From the NCBI GenBank assembly GCA_964582545.1, contig CAZOSB010000028.1:1-29838 (forward strand): a stretch of 29,838 bases of DNA. The letters are read 5' to 3'. The position numbers and the translations under genes were made by a program. The DNA comes from JAVVUJ01 sp964582545 (GTDB taxonomy: Bacteria > Bacillota > Clostridia > Peptostreptococcales > Anaerovoracaceae). The notes under the pieces are model-generated. The model did not search any database. It worked only from the letters and a program-made list of their open reading frames with translations, and was not told the origin of the DNA. Positions 15,493 through 23,470 of this stretch are shown in pieces (within the stretch, counting starts at the first letter, position 1; every line of letters begins with the position of its first letter).

Positions 15493-16571
15493 TATTTACC
15501 TCCTAAAAATACATCAGCTAAAACGATGGCCGCCACGGCCTCTACACAGGGAACTGCCCTAGGTACGATACAGGGGTCGTGTCTACCTTTTATCTTTAAA
15601 TCCACGGGTTCTTTCGTTTTTAAGTGAACAGATTTCTGCAAGGAATAGATGGAAGGGGTGGGCTTAAAAGCAACCCGAAAAACAATCGGCATTCCATTGC
15701 TGATCCCCCCCTGTATCCCTCCCGAATGATTGGTTTCTGTCCGAACGGTATCACCGTCCATATAAAAATTATCGTTGCATTGAACACCGGTCATTTCCGT
15801 AACACCAAAACCTGCGCCGAATTCCACTCCCTTTACTGCCGGTATAGAGAATAATCCATAGGATAAAAGACTTTCCAAGTTGTCAAAGATAGGATTTCCC
15901 AATCCCACAGGAAGCCCTAAGACGCCGCATTCCACCGCTCCTCCAATAGAGTTTCCCTTTTCAGCCATTTCCTCCATAGTCTTTACCATCTGCTGCCCCG
16001 TTTCCTGATCCAAAGTGGGAAACCCCTGCAAAGCGATTGTAAAATCTTCCCTAGATAAAGCTACAGGATCAAAGGCACGATCCTTTACCGTTCCGATGGA
16101 ATGAATATGGGATCCTATAAAAATGTCATGTCTTTCAAGAATTTGTTTACAGACTGCACCGGCAAAACATAGAGGAAGCGTTAATCTGCCGGAGAAATGT
16201 CCCCCTCCCCTCCTGTCGTGAAAAGCGTCATGCTTCCGATAGGCGGTGTAATCCGCATGTGATGGTCTGGGAACATCCTGTAGTTCTTCATAATCCTGGC
16301 TTTTGGTATCTGCGTTTTCAAAGATGGCACACAGAGGCGCCCCACAGGTTTGATTGTTCACCAATCCGCTGATAACCTTGGGAATATCTGTTTCCTTTCG
16401 GGCTGTGGAATATTTATTTTTTCCGCCAGCTCTCCTCTGTAAAAACGCATTAACCTTATCTAAGTCTATCTGTTCCCCGGCGGGCAGTCCGTCTATGACC
16501 ACCCCTAAACCCTCTGAATGAGATTGACCAAAAATTTGAATTTTAATGTTATTTCCCATTGCCGATGACAT
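15492..16571 (-). CDS. aroC: Chorismate synthase
   Basis: FMN-dependent anti-1,4-elimination of phosphate from EPSP to give chorismate, the branch point for all three aromatic amino acids. It has 359 residues with GQSHSEG (15-21, catalytic His18), RPSHADYT (102-109, His105), RRGGGHFSGR (120-129) and SGGIQGGISNG. The start lies 23 bases inside aroA and is well placed behind GGAGGG. The full C-terminal sequence is present (GRHDPCIVPRAVP, ending ADVFLGGK). It is directly followed by pheA through TAATG. Confidence 0.96.
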   Translation of the reverse strand: MSSAMGNNIKIQIFGQSHSEGLGVVIDGLPAGEQIDLDKVNAFLQRRAGGKNKYSTARKETDIPKVISGLVNNQTCGAPLCAIFENADTKSQDYEELQDVPRPSHADYTAYRKHDAFHDRRGGGHFSGRLTLPLCFAGAVCKQILERHDIFIGSHIHSIGTVKDRAFDPVALSREDFTIALQGFPTLDQETGQQMVKTMEEMAEKGNSIGGAVECGVLGLPVGLGNPIFDNLESLLSYGLFSIPAVKGVEFGAGFGVTEMTGVQCNDNFYMDGDTVRTETNHSGGIQGGISNGMPIVFRVAFKPTPSIYSLQKSVHLKTKEPVDLKIKGRHDPCIVPRAVPCVEAVAAIVLADVFLGGK

Positions 16572-17829
16572 GATAATTCCCTCCTATCTTCTGAAAATCC
16601 TCCCAAAATGTGGGGTACGACTTGTTAACAGCTTCTGCACCTCGGATAATCACCGGATTTTCACAGGCACAGGAAGCAACTGCTACCGCCATAACGATTC
16701 TATGATCATTAAACCCCTCTGCTGTACCGCCCGACAATCTTTCTTTGCCGTGGATAATCAATCCATCCTCTGTCATTTCCATCTGCGCCCCCAGCGCCGT
16801 CAAAGCTCTGTAGGTACTTTCTATTCGATTGCTCTCTTTCAACTTGAGTCTTTCGCCGTTATAAATCACCGTTTTACCTTTTGATACGGAAGCCAATGCT
16901 GCCAAACAAGGTACTAGATCCGGAGTGTGCTTCACATCGATTTCTACGGCAGAAAGAGGTGCCTGAGAGACGGTAGCGGAATTCTCTTCCCATTTCACCT
17001 CCGCTCCAAAGTCTTTCAAGATCTCCATAATTTCCTTATCTCCCTGCAGGGAATCCGGAAGTAAATTTTGGACGGAAATTGGACCGCCTAAAGCACCCAT
17101 ACACAGGAAAAAAGCGGCATTTGACCAGTCACCTTGAACCATACTTCGAGTTGGGGAAATATATTTTTGATTTCCCGGGATATAATATCCCTGGTCTGTA
17201 CTCTGAATTTCTATTTGAAACAAGGATAATACTTCTAAAGTCATTTTTACATAATCTATGGATTCCAATGGAGATTTTAAGATGATTTTACTATCGCCGT
17301 TTAATAGAGGCAAGGCAAACAGCAGTCCGGAAATATACTGAGAACTGATATTTCCCTCAATTTCATAATCCCCAGCCTGTAGCTTTCCCTTTACGAACAT
17401 CGGAAGATTTTCTTGGTCAAAGGAACACCCGTATCTCCTCATTTCCCTGCAAAGGGGCGAAAAGGGTCTCTGGGGTAACTTCCCTTCCCCAGTCATGGTA
17501 AAACCGTCATAAAAGTGAGCCGCTAAAGGCAATAAGAATCTAGCAGTAGAACCGCTCTCCTTGCAATCTAACGTGGGATTGCTTCGATCTTCTTGGATTT
17601 CATGAATGGTAAGTTTGTATCCACCTGCAGAAGAGGTCATCTCAATAGGGCATCCCATGGCTCGAAGGCACGTTATGGTAGCTGATATATCTTCCGACAG
17701 AATATTGAGTTCCATAGATACAGGCTCTTTGGATAAAGCTGAAGCTATGAGCATTCTATGGGCGTAGGACTTGGATGAAATTGCCAAAACATCACCACTT
17801 ACTGGTACAGGGTTGATTTTTATATCCAC
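16549..17829 (-). CDS. aroA: 3-phosphoshikimate 1-carboxyvinyltransferase (EPSP synthase)
   Basis: Joins PEP and shikimate 3-phosphate to EPSP. I choose the GTG at 17829-17827, which follows GGAGG by six bases and begins one base after the aroB stop; an upstream ATG (17847) would read through that ribosome site. This gives 426 residues. Motifs: SSKSYAHR (18-25, shikimate-3-P and PEP contacts), SGSTARFLLPLAA, GDWSNAAFF (catalytic Asp), RLKLKESNRIE and FNDHRIVMAVAVA. The two-lobe inside-out barrel repeats are of full length. Its 3' end overlaps the aroC start by 23 bases. Confidence 0.95.
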   Translation of the reverse strand: MDIKINPVPVSGDVLAISSKSYAHRMLIASALSKEPVSMELNILSEDISATITCLRAMGCPIEMTSSAGGYKLTIHEIQEDRSNPTLDCKESGSTARFLLPLAAHFYDGFTMTGEGKLPQRPFSPLCREMRRYGCSFDQENLPMFVKGKLQAGDYEIEGNISSQYISGLLFALPLLNGDSKIILKSPLESIDYVKMTLEVLSLFQIEIQSTDQGYYIPGNQKYISPTRSMVQGDWSNAAFFLCMGALGGPISVQNLLPDSLQGDKEIMEILKDFGAEVKWEENSATVSQAPLSAVEIDVKHTPDLVPCLAALASVSKGKTVIYNGERLKLKESNRIESTYRALTALGAQMEMTEDGLIIHGKERLSGGTAEGFNDHRIVMAVAVASCACENPVIIRGAEAVNKSYPTFWEDFQKIGGNYHVIGNGK

Positions 17830-17830
17830 T

Positions 17831-18976
17831 TTACTCCTCCAATCCAAGGGAAATGAATGCTTTAAGTTCCGAAATAGGCAATTGATAAGTAACCGCTTCC
17901 CCTATACGCTTTGGAATCACCAAATGAATCTCTTTCCCTAGCCTCTTTTTGTCGCTTTTTGCTTTTTCCGCTATCTCTTCGGCTTTAAAATTGCAACTCA
18001 AATGCAATCCATATTTTTTTAACAGATACTCCAATCTATCCGAAAAGATTTCCTCGGTCAGCCCCTTCTTCTCTGCGGCTTTTGTAATGATTCTCATTCC
18101 TATGGCCACAGCACTTCCATGGGAAACTTCATATTGACTCAAAGCCTCTATTCCATGACCTATGGTATGACCAAAATTTAACAAGTGTCGAATTCCATGG
18201 TCATATTCATCCAGCTCAACAATTTTTGCTTTAATAGCAATGCATGTTTTACAAATTTCAATGATGTTAAAGCTACTTTCACCGTGATCCTCGATCAGTT
18301 GCTTAAAGAGTTCCTGCGTTATATTTTCAGACTGTTTCGAATTAGGCTCTATTAGATGATATTCCATCAGTTCTTCAAATAACCCTTTGTCTTTAATAAT
18401 GCTATATTTAATCACCTCCGCCATGCCATCGGAAATAATCTCCGGAGGTAACGTCTGAAAGGTGTTGGTATCACAAAACACACCTATGGGTTGATGAAAA
18501 GCCCCTACGAGGTTTTTCCCCCCCATAAAATCTACGCCGGTTTTCCCCCCTACGGAAGAATCCACCGCCGCAAGCAACGTGGTGGGAAGCTGAACAAAAT
18601 CCATGCTCCTCAGGTAAATCGAAGCGGCAAAACCAGTCATATCTCCCACTACACCACCCCCCAAAGCTACCAGCAGATCCTTATGGGTAACTTGCGCTTT
18701 TACCAGAAATGCAAGTATAGAAAGGATGGTATCCATATTTTTGGAAGGCTCTCCGTGAGGAAAGATGTAGGTACTCACAGTATATCCCGCATTTCTATAG
18801 CTTTCTTCCACTTTTTTACCGTAGATGGAATGTACGGTATCATCGCTGACCACAATTACCTTGCAGGGATTTTTTACTCCCAGAGTCAGTTCTCCGTAGT
18901 TTAAGTCCTTCCCTATGACTACTTCATAATCTCCTGAGGAAGCGGATACGGTGATTTTTTCTTTTTTAGTATTCAA
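17831..18976 (-). CDS. aroB: 3-dehydroquinate synthase
   Basis: Turns DAHP into 3-dehydroquinate using NAD and a metal ion, the second shikimate step. The start codon is TTG (18976-18974), overlapping the tyrA stop as TTGA and preceded by GGAGGGAG; no better start exists. The 381-residue protein shows GGGVVGDMTGF (106-116), PTTLLAAVDSSVGGKTGV (131-148), AEVIKYSII with the metal Glu, and metal-binding histidines in LNFGHTIGHGIE. It ends one base before the aroA start. Confidence 0.96.
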   Translation of the reverse strand: MNTKKEKITVSASSGDYEVVIGKDLNYGELTLGVKNPCKVIVVSDDTVHSIYGKKVEESYRNAGYTVSTYIFPHGEPSKNMDTILSILAFLVKAQVTHKDLLVALGGGVVGDMTGFAASIYLRSMDFVQLPTTLLAAVDSSVGGKTGVDFMGGKNLVGAFHQPIGVFCDTNTFQTLPPEIISDGMAEVIKYSIIKDKGLFEELMEYHLIEPNSKQSENITQELFKQLIEDHGESSFNIIEICKTCIAIKAKIVELDEYDHGIRHLLNFGHTIGHGIEALSQYEVSHGSAVAIGMRIITKAAEKKGLTEEIFSDRLEYLLKKYGLHLSCNFKAEEIAEKAKSDKKRLGKEIHLVIPKRIGEAVTYQLPISELKAFISLGLEE

Positions 18977-19821
18977 TTTGCTCCCTCCTCTTTTTCTACA
19001 GACTCCTTTTGGATCCTTCCTTCTTTCAACAATTTCTTCATATCTTCATAGTTTCCTTCAGCCAGGGCCTTTCTATAATTGGCTAACTGACTCATAAAAG
19101 CATCTGTTTCGGCTAAAAGTAACTCTCTGTTCTCAAAGAACAGTTCCGTCCACATGGTTTCGTTGAGTTTGGCTACCCGGGTCAAATCCTTAAAGCTACC
19201 TGCTGAGAAGCCCCGATGTCTTTCTGCACTTTCACTTTTTATATAGGCACTGGAAACAATGTGAGCCAGCTGAGAGGTATAGGCGATCATATGATCGTGT
19301 TCTTCCGGTGTAGAAATGTTCACATAACCAAAACCCATAGATAGAAATAGTGCTTCTAAGGTTTTAGTCGCTTCATCATCCGACTCTTCCGATTTGCATA
19401 AAATCATAGGAGCTCTTGAAAATAATTGAGAAAAGGAATTCTCAAATCCACTCTTTTCAATCCCCGCCATAGGATGCCCACCGATAAAGTGTACTGGTAG
19501 GTTCTGAACCAAACTTCTGACCTCTTCTGTAATTCTCTTTTTTACCCCAGCACAATCCACGATAATGGCGCCTTTTTTCATTAAAGTTACACTTCTCTTA
19601 AGATAATCGATGGTGGCTTGAGGATATAACGCTACCATCACCACATCACAGTGGGAGAGATTGCTTTCATCCAATGCAACATCTACACAACCCTCACTTA
19701 GTGCTGCAGCCGTTGTCTTCTCGTTCACATCCGTGCCATACACACGATGCTGCGTATTAGCCTTGATGGCCTTTGCCAAAGATCCCCCTATGAGACCTAA
19801 CCCTACAATGCCAATGTTCAT
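18973..19821 (-). CDS. tyrA: Prephenate dehydrogenase
   Basis: Oxidatively decarboxylates prephenate to 4-hydroxyphenylpyruvate, the precursor of Tyr. It is 282 residues: a Rossmann fold with GLGLIGGSL (7-15), acidic residue at the end of strand 2 (GTDVNE, pointing to NAD use), VDCAGVKK, the catalytic-site GGHPMAGIEKSGF, and the helical domain with RHRGFSAGSFKDLTRVA. It lacks a C-terminal ACT domain and is not fused to chorismate mutase; that activity comes from PheA in the same operon. The ATG touches the aroF stop with no gap (TAAATG). Confidence 0.94.
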   Translation of the reverse strand: MNIGIVGLGLIGGSLAKAIKANTQHRVYGTDVNEKTTAAALSEGCVDVALDESNLSHCDVVMVALYPQATIDYLKRSVTLMKKGAIIVDCAGVKKRITEEVRSLVQNLPVHFIGGHPMAGIEKSGFENSFSQLFSRAPMILCKSEESDDEATKTLEALFLSMGFGYVNISTPEEHDHMIAYTSQLAHIVSSAYIKSESAERHRGFSAGSFKDLTRVAKLNETMWTELFFENRELLLAETDAFMSQLANYRKALAEGNYEDMKKLLKEGRIQKESVEKEEGAN

Positions 19822-20826
19822 TTATTTCTTTAACCCCTCTACAATCAAATTCACCGATTTAACGAGTTCTTCAAAGGCAGAAGGGGTGATGGATTGCTGC
19901 CCATCGCATAGGGCTGCGGAAGGATTGTTGTGCACCTCGATCATGAGGCCATCTGCTCCTGCTGCCGCTGCAGCCAAAGACATGGGTTTTACGTACTTGG
20001 CGTATCCTGTCGCATGGGATGGATCTACCACGATGGGCAAATGGGTATGCTCTTTCAATACAGGTACTGCAGACAGATCCAAAGTGTTTCTGGTAGAAGT
20101 CTCAAAAGTTCTGATTCCCCGCTCACAGAGAATTACGTTTTTGTTTCCTCCTGCCATAATATATTCTGCACTCATGAGCAACTCTTGAATGGTACTGGAA
20201 AGTCCTCTTTTTAATAAGATAGGTTTATCGGTTCTTCCCAACTCTTTTAACAATTCAAAGTTTTGCATGTTTCTTGCACCCACTTGAATGACATCCACAT
20301 CTTCGAAAATATCCAAATGAGATAAATCCATGATCTCTGAAACGATGGGCAATCCCGTTTGCTTTTTTGCTTTTAACAAAAGTTGAATCCCATCATCCCC
20401 CATTCCTTGGAACGCATAGGGAGAAGTTCTAGGTTTAAAAGCTCCCCCTCTGATCATGTTGGCGCCTGATACTTTGACGCTCTTGGAGATTTCGCAGATT
20501 TGTTCTTCGGATTCCACAGAGCAAGGTCCGGCAATAATGAGAAAGTTTCCGCCACCAATTTTTACTCCATTGATGTCTATGACCGTATCGGTGGGATGAA
20601 ACTTCCGATTGGCCGCTTTGTAAGGTTCCTGTATTCTCTTAACCGTTTCTACAATGTCCAAGGCAGAGACAAGCTCAATGTCTACAACTGAGGTGTCCCC
20701 CACCAATCCTATGATTGTGGATTGTTTTCCTTCACTGATGTGCAGATCGATGTCCATGCCCTTTAACCATCTCTTTAGATGCTCTAATTTCTCTTTGTCT
20801 GGATTTTCCTTTAATACGATAACCAT
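19822..20826 (-). CDS. aroF: DAHP synthase with N-terminal ferredoxin-like regulatory domain
   Basis: 3-deoxy-7-phosphoheptulonate synthase: condenses PEP and erythrose 4-phosphate, the entry step of the aromatic pathway. I use the ATG at 20826, which follows AAAGGAAG at a good distance; an in-frame ATG 33 bases upstream would contain that ribosome site. The 334 residues match the type I-beta enzymes of Thermotoga: an N-terminal domain of about 70 residues (MVIVLKENPDKEKLEHL), which in that group binds Tyr/Phe for feedback, then the barrel with IIAGPCSVES (97-106), RGGAFKPRTSPY, SEIMD, QVGARNMQN, LLKRG, CERGIRTFE and VVDPSHATG. First structural gene of the aromatic operon, behind the leader-peptide attenuator. 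Confidence 0.95.
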   Translation of the reverse strand: MVIVLKENPDKEKLEHLKRWLKGMDIDLHISEGKQSTIIGLVGDTSVVDIELVSALDIVETVKRIQEPYKAANRKFHPTDTVIDINGVKIGGGNFLIIAGPCSVESEEQICEISKSVKVSGANMIRGGAFKPRTSPYAFQGMGDDGIQLLLKAKKQTGLPIVSEIMDLSHLDIFEDVDVIQVGARNMQNFELLKELGRTDKPILLKRGLSSTIQELLMSAEYIMAGGNKNVILCERGIRTFETSTRNTLDLSAVPVLKEHTHLPIVVDPSHATGYAKYVKPMSLAAAAAGADGLMIEVHNNPSAALCDGQQSITPSAFEELVKSVNLIVEGLKK

Positions 20827-20886
20827 TTTTTTCTTCCTTTCTTTACTAGCGTTAACCAAGTATGTTTAAAATATCTCCTAAACATG

Positions 20887-20916
20887 AAAAAAACCTGCGG
20901 TGTGTCTCACCGCAGG
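20887..20916 (-). terminator. Intrinsic terminator (attenuator) before aroF
   Basis: Minus-strand stem CCTGCGGTG (20916-20908), loop AGACA, stem CACCGCAGG (20902-20894), then seven T (20893-20887). The perfect 9-bp GC-rich stem makes it a strong Rho-independent terminator. It lies 23 bases after the leader-peptide stop and about 60 bases before the aroF ATG, so it would end transcription before the structural genes unless disrupted. It may also stop read-through from mnmA. Confidence 0.92.
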
Positions 20917-20939
20917 CCCTAAAAACATAAAATAATTTT

Positions 20940-21044
20940 TTATATCGCTTTTAGCTTTCTTTCAGTAAAACACAAATAGACTTTACCCATAAACCAAGTA
21001 AAGTAAAAATAAAAATATGCATTTACTGAATGTAGCTGTTTCAT
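20940..21044 (-). CDS. Aromatic leader peptide (YFYFYFTWF)
   Basis: A 34-codon ORF starting at ATG 21044 with TTTGGAG about ten bases upstream and ending with TAA at 20942-20940. It begins MKQLHSVNA, then YFYFYFTWF (residues 10-18), then MGKVYLCFTERKLKAI. Ten of 34 residues are aromatic: four Tyr, five Phe and one Trp; residues 10-15 alternate Tyr and Phe. It sits between a consensus promoter and the intrinsic terminator in front of aroF, the position of a ribosome-sensing attenuator. Low charged Tyr-, Phe- or Trp-tRNA would stall the ribosome in the run and should favour transcription of the operon whose products are exactly those amino acids. Too short for ordinary gene finding; I found no similar annotated leader by memory. 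Confidence 0.88.
   Translation of the reverse strand: MKQLHSVNAYFYFYFTWFMGKVYLCFTERKLKAI
20953..21037 (-). promoter_or_regulatory. Leader RNA 1:2 helix spanning the aromatic codons
   Basis: Within the leader RNA TTCAGTAAA (21030-21022) is the exact complement of TTTACTGAA (20969-20961), and AGCT (21037-21034) can extend the helix with AGCT (20956-20953) across a small ACA/AGAA internal loop. The 9-bp helix brackets the YFYFYFTWF codons, the expected place for the 1:2 hairpin of an attenuator. The competing 2:3 antiterminator is less clear: CTAAAA (20954-20949) can pair with TTTTAG at 20924-20919, just before the terminator stem. Confidence 0.6.
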
Positions 21045-21077
21045 CGATTTTTCTCCAAATTTCTTTTTAATAAATTC

Positions 21078-21106
21078 ATTCTATAGGTTTCCTATTGACT
21101 TGTCAA
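21078..21106 (-). promoter_or_regulatory. Promoter of the aromatic operon
   Basis: TTGACA (21106-21101, 6/6), a 17-base spacer and TAGAAT (21083-21078, 5/6) on the minus strand. The predicted start near 21071 gives a leader RNA of about 245 bases before aroF that contains the leader peptide and terminator. It lies about 50 bases after the mnmA stop, with no terminator between. Confidence 0.88.
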
Positions 21107-21156
21107 TCACTTTTTTCATTTTTCCGTCAATTAGAATATATTGGATGTTTGTGGAC

Positions 21157-22227
21157 TTACTGGATTGTCCCACCCCCAACAACAACCTCTCCGTCGTACA
21201 ATACAACCGCTTGACCGCTTGTGATAGCACGTTGGGGTTCATCAAACTCAATTCGCACACTGTCTGGTGAAACTTGTTCCACCACTGCCCATTGCTCGGG
21301 TTGCTTATATCTCACCTTGGCCTTAACCCGAATTGAACCTTCGCATTTATCAAAAGCAATCCAATTAAAATCCGTTGCATGAAGCACTTTTGAATATAAC
21401 TCCTTTTCCTCACAGAGAATTACGGTGTTGCTTTCGAGATCCTTTCCGCCCACATACAAAGGTTGGGGCAAAGCCAGACCAAGACCTTTGCGCTGACCGA
21501 TAGTGTATCGGATAATCCCCTTATGATCACCGAGAATGTTTCCCTCTTTGTCAGTAAAGTTTCCATTTGGATATAACTTTCCAGTATAGTTTTCTATAAA
21601 CCCTGCATAGTCACCATCCTTAACAAAACAAATGTCCTGACTATCGCGTTTTTTTGCATTGATAAAACCCATATCTTCAGCAATTTTACGAACTTCAGAT
21701 TTGTGAAGGCCACCAAGGGGAAACAAGGTATGGCTCAATTGCTCCTGTGTCATCGCATATAAAGCATAACTTTGATCCTTACTTTCATCTACGGATTTCT
21801 TCAATAAATATCGACCTGTTGCTGGATCCAGTTCAATTCTAGCATAATGACCAGTTACTACATAATCCATTTCCAATTGTCTTCCACGCCAGTACAATTT
21901 CTCAAATTTTATGTAGCGGTTACAGTCGATGCATGGATTGGGTGTCGCTCCACATTCATAAGAAGAAATAAACCGATCTATGACCTCATTTTTAAATTCA
22001 TCGGAAAAATTAAATACATAAAATGGAACATTCAGTGAAAACGCTACGCTTCGAGCATCCTTCACATCCTCTACAGAGCAGCAAGTCTTTTCCCGCTCTA
22101 TTCCAACATCCTCATTATCAAACAGCTTCATGGTAATGCCAGTACAATCATACCCCTGCTGATTCATCAAATAAAGAGCAACCGAGCTGTCTACACCTCC
22201 ACTCATTGCAACAAGCGCTTTTTTCAT
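21157..22227 (-). CDS. mnmA: tRNA-specific 2-thiouridylase MnmA
   Basis: Adds sulfur to U34 of Lys, Glu and Gln tRNAs using ATP and a persulfide donor. The start is the ATG at 22227 after GAGGTGATTGGA; a GTG/ATG further upstream (22251) would swallow that ribosome site. The 356-residue protein has the PP-loop SGGVDSS (9-15), the two catalytic cysteines Cys102 (NPCIDCN) and Cys200 (DSQDICF), TGHYARI, and the C-terminal beta domain. It is the last gene of a cluster with two PLP enzymes of sulfur amino-acid metabolism; a cysteine desulfurase, its usual neighbour and sulfur source, is not here. Confidence 0.96.
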   Translation of the reverse strand: MKKALVAMSGGVDSSVALYLMNQQGYDCTGITMKLFDNEDVGIEREKTCCSVEDVKDARSVAFSLNVPFYVFNFSDEFKNEVIDRFISSYECGATPNPCIDCNRYIKFEKLYWRGRQLEMDYVVTGHYARIELDPATGRYLLKKSVDESKDQSYALYAMTQEQLSHTLFPLGGLHKSEVRKIAEDMGFINAKKRDSQDICFVKDGDYAGFIENYTGKLYPNGNFTDKEGNILGDHKGIIRYTIGQRKGLGLALPQPLYVGGKDLESNTVILCEEKELYSKVLHATDFNWIAFDKCEGSIRVKAKVRYKQPEQWAVVEQVSPDSVRIEFDEPQRAITSGQAVVLYDGEVVVGGGTIQ

Positions 22228-22276
22228 TCCAATCACCTCATCTATCCTCAATTTTAATATCTTTGCTTTTTAAATA

Positions 22277-23470
22277 CTATCGAAGATTTCCCGAAAAATC
22301 ATCCTTAATAGCCGTTTCTAATTGTACCATTGCTTTTTCAAGTACACTTTTTGGACAAGCCATATTGATTCGTTGAAATCCGTTTCCTTCATCACCAAAC
22401 ATGGTTCCATCGTCAAGCCAAAGCCGTGCCTTATGAACGATCAACCGATCTAGTTCTTCTTGGGGCAATCCAAGGGATCTGCAATCGAGCCAAAGCAGAT
22501 AGGTTCCATCCGGTTCAATTAATTTAATTTGATTCAGCCGCTCCTTTAAAAAATTCCTTACGAACGAAAGGTTTTCACTCAAGTACTTACGAAGTTGAGA
22601 TAACCACTCCCCCCCCTGTTCATAAGCGCTCTGACACGCGATCAATCCCATGGTATTGAGCTGGCTATAACCCATTTTTTCAATTTCCTTCTTGAATTTA
22701 TAGCGAATCTCTTTGTTTTTTATGAATATATTGGATACCTGTAGCCCTGCCAAATTAAAGGTCTTGCTGGGTGCTGTGCAAATGATTGCATTATCCAAAA
22801 ATTTAGGCGCTAAACTTCCTAAAATATGATGTTTGTGACCTTCATATACAAAGTCGCAATGGATCTCATCGGAAACCACAAGACAGTGGTGTTTGATGCA
22901 AATTTCTGCCATTTGAGTCAGTTCATCCCTTGTCCAAACACGCCCCACAGGGTTATGGGGACTGCATAAAATAAACATTTTGACATCATTTTCAGCTATT
23001 TTACGTTCAAAATCTTCAAAGTCTATATAATATTTATCGTCACGACAAATAAGTGGATTGTTGATCAACCGGCGCTCATTGTCCAAAATAACCTGAGAAA
23101 AAGGGTAGTAAACAGGTTTTTGTATCATAACACTATCCCCTTTGTTTGTAAAGCTTCGAATTGCAGCCGCTAAAGCAAAGACAACACCTGGTGTTTTCAC
23201 AAGCCACTGCTTTTCGATCTCAAAGTCAAAGCCTTTGACAAACCAGTTTCTAACCGCATCAAAGTATTCCTGCTTAACCTCGGTATACCCGAAAACACCA
23301 TGATTGGCGGCCCTAATCAGCGCTTGTGTCACCACTTCGGGCGCTCTAAAATCCATATCAGCAACCCAGAGGGGAAGTAGATCCGACGGTTTTCCACGCT
23401 CTGTAGCAAAATCATATTTAATGGAATTCGTATTTCTTCGATCAATTATTTCATCAAAATCGTAGTTCAA
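22277..23470 (-). CDS. MalY/PatB-type PLP C-S lyase (cystathionine beta-lyase)
   Basis: A fold-type I aminotransferase-like enzyme of the MalY/PatB group, which splits cystathionine or cysteine C-S bonds to homocysteine or sulfide, ammonia and pyruvate. Its 397 residues show the family N-terminus DRRNTNSIKYD, PLWVADMDF (33-41), SPHNPVGRVW (170-179), SDEIHCDF (200-207) and the PLP lysine Lys236 in APSKTFNLAGLQ. The start is TTG (23470-23468), preceded by GGAGGAATCAA and overlapping the previous stop as TTGA. Together with the upstream gene it could complete transsulfuration toward methionine or release sulfide. Substrate preference cannot be read from the sequence. Confidence 0.9.
   Translation of the reverse strand: MNYDFDEIIDRRNTNSIKYDFATERGKPSDLLPLWVADMDFRAPEVVTQALIRAANHGVFGYTEVKQEYFDAVRNWFVKGFDFEIEKQWLVKTPGVVFALAAAIRSFTNKGDSVMIQKPVYYPFSQVILDNERRLINNPLICRDDKYYIDFEDFERKIAENDVKMFILCSPHNPVGRVWTRDELTQMAEICIKHHCLVVSDEIHCDFVYEGHKHHILGSLAPKFLDNAIICTAPSKTFNLAGLQVSNIFIKNKEIRYKFKKEIEKMGYSQLNTMGLIACQSAYEQGGEWLSQLRKYLSENLSFVRNFLKERLNQIKLIEPDGTYLLWLDCRSLGLPQEELDRLIVHKARLWLDDGTMFGDEGNGFQRINMACPKSVLEKAMVQLETAIKDDFSGNLR

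Noticed and set aside
20827..21156. T-box or TRAP element in the aroF leader
   Set aside because: No AGGGTGG-ACCGCG-type T-box core and no series of GAG/TAG triplets; the leader peptide with terminator explains the region better.
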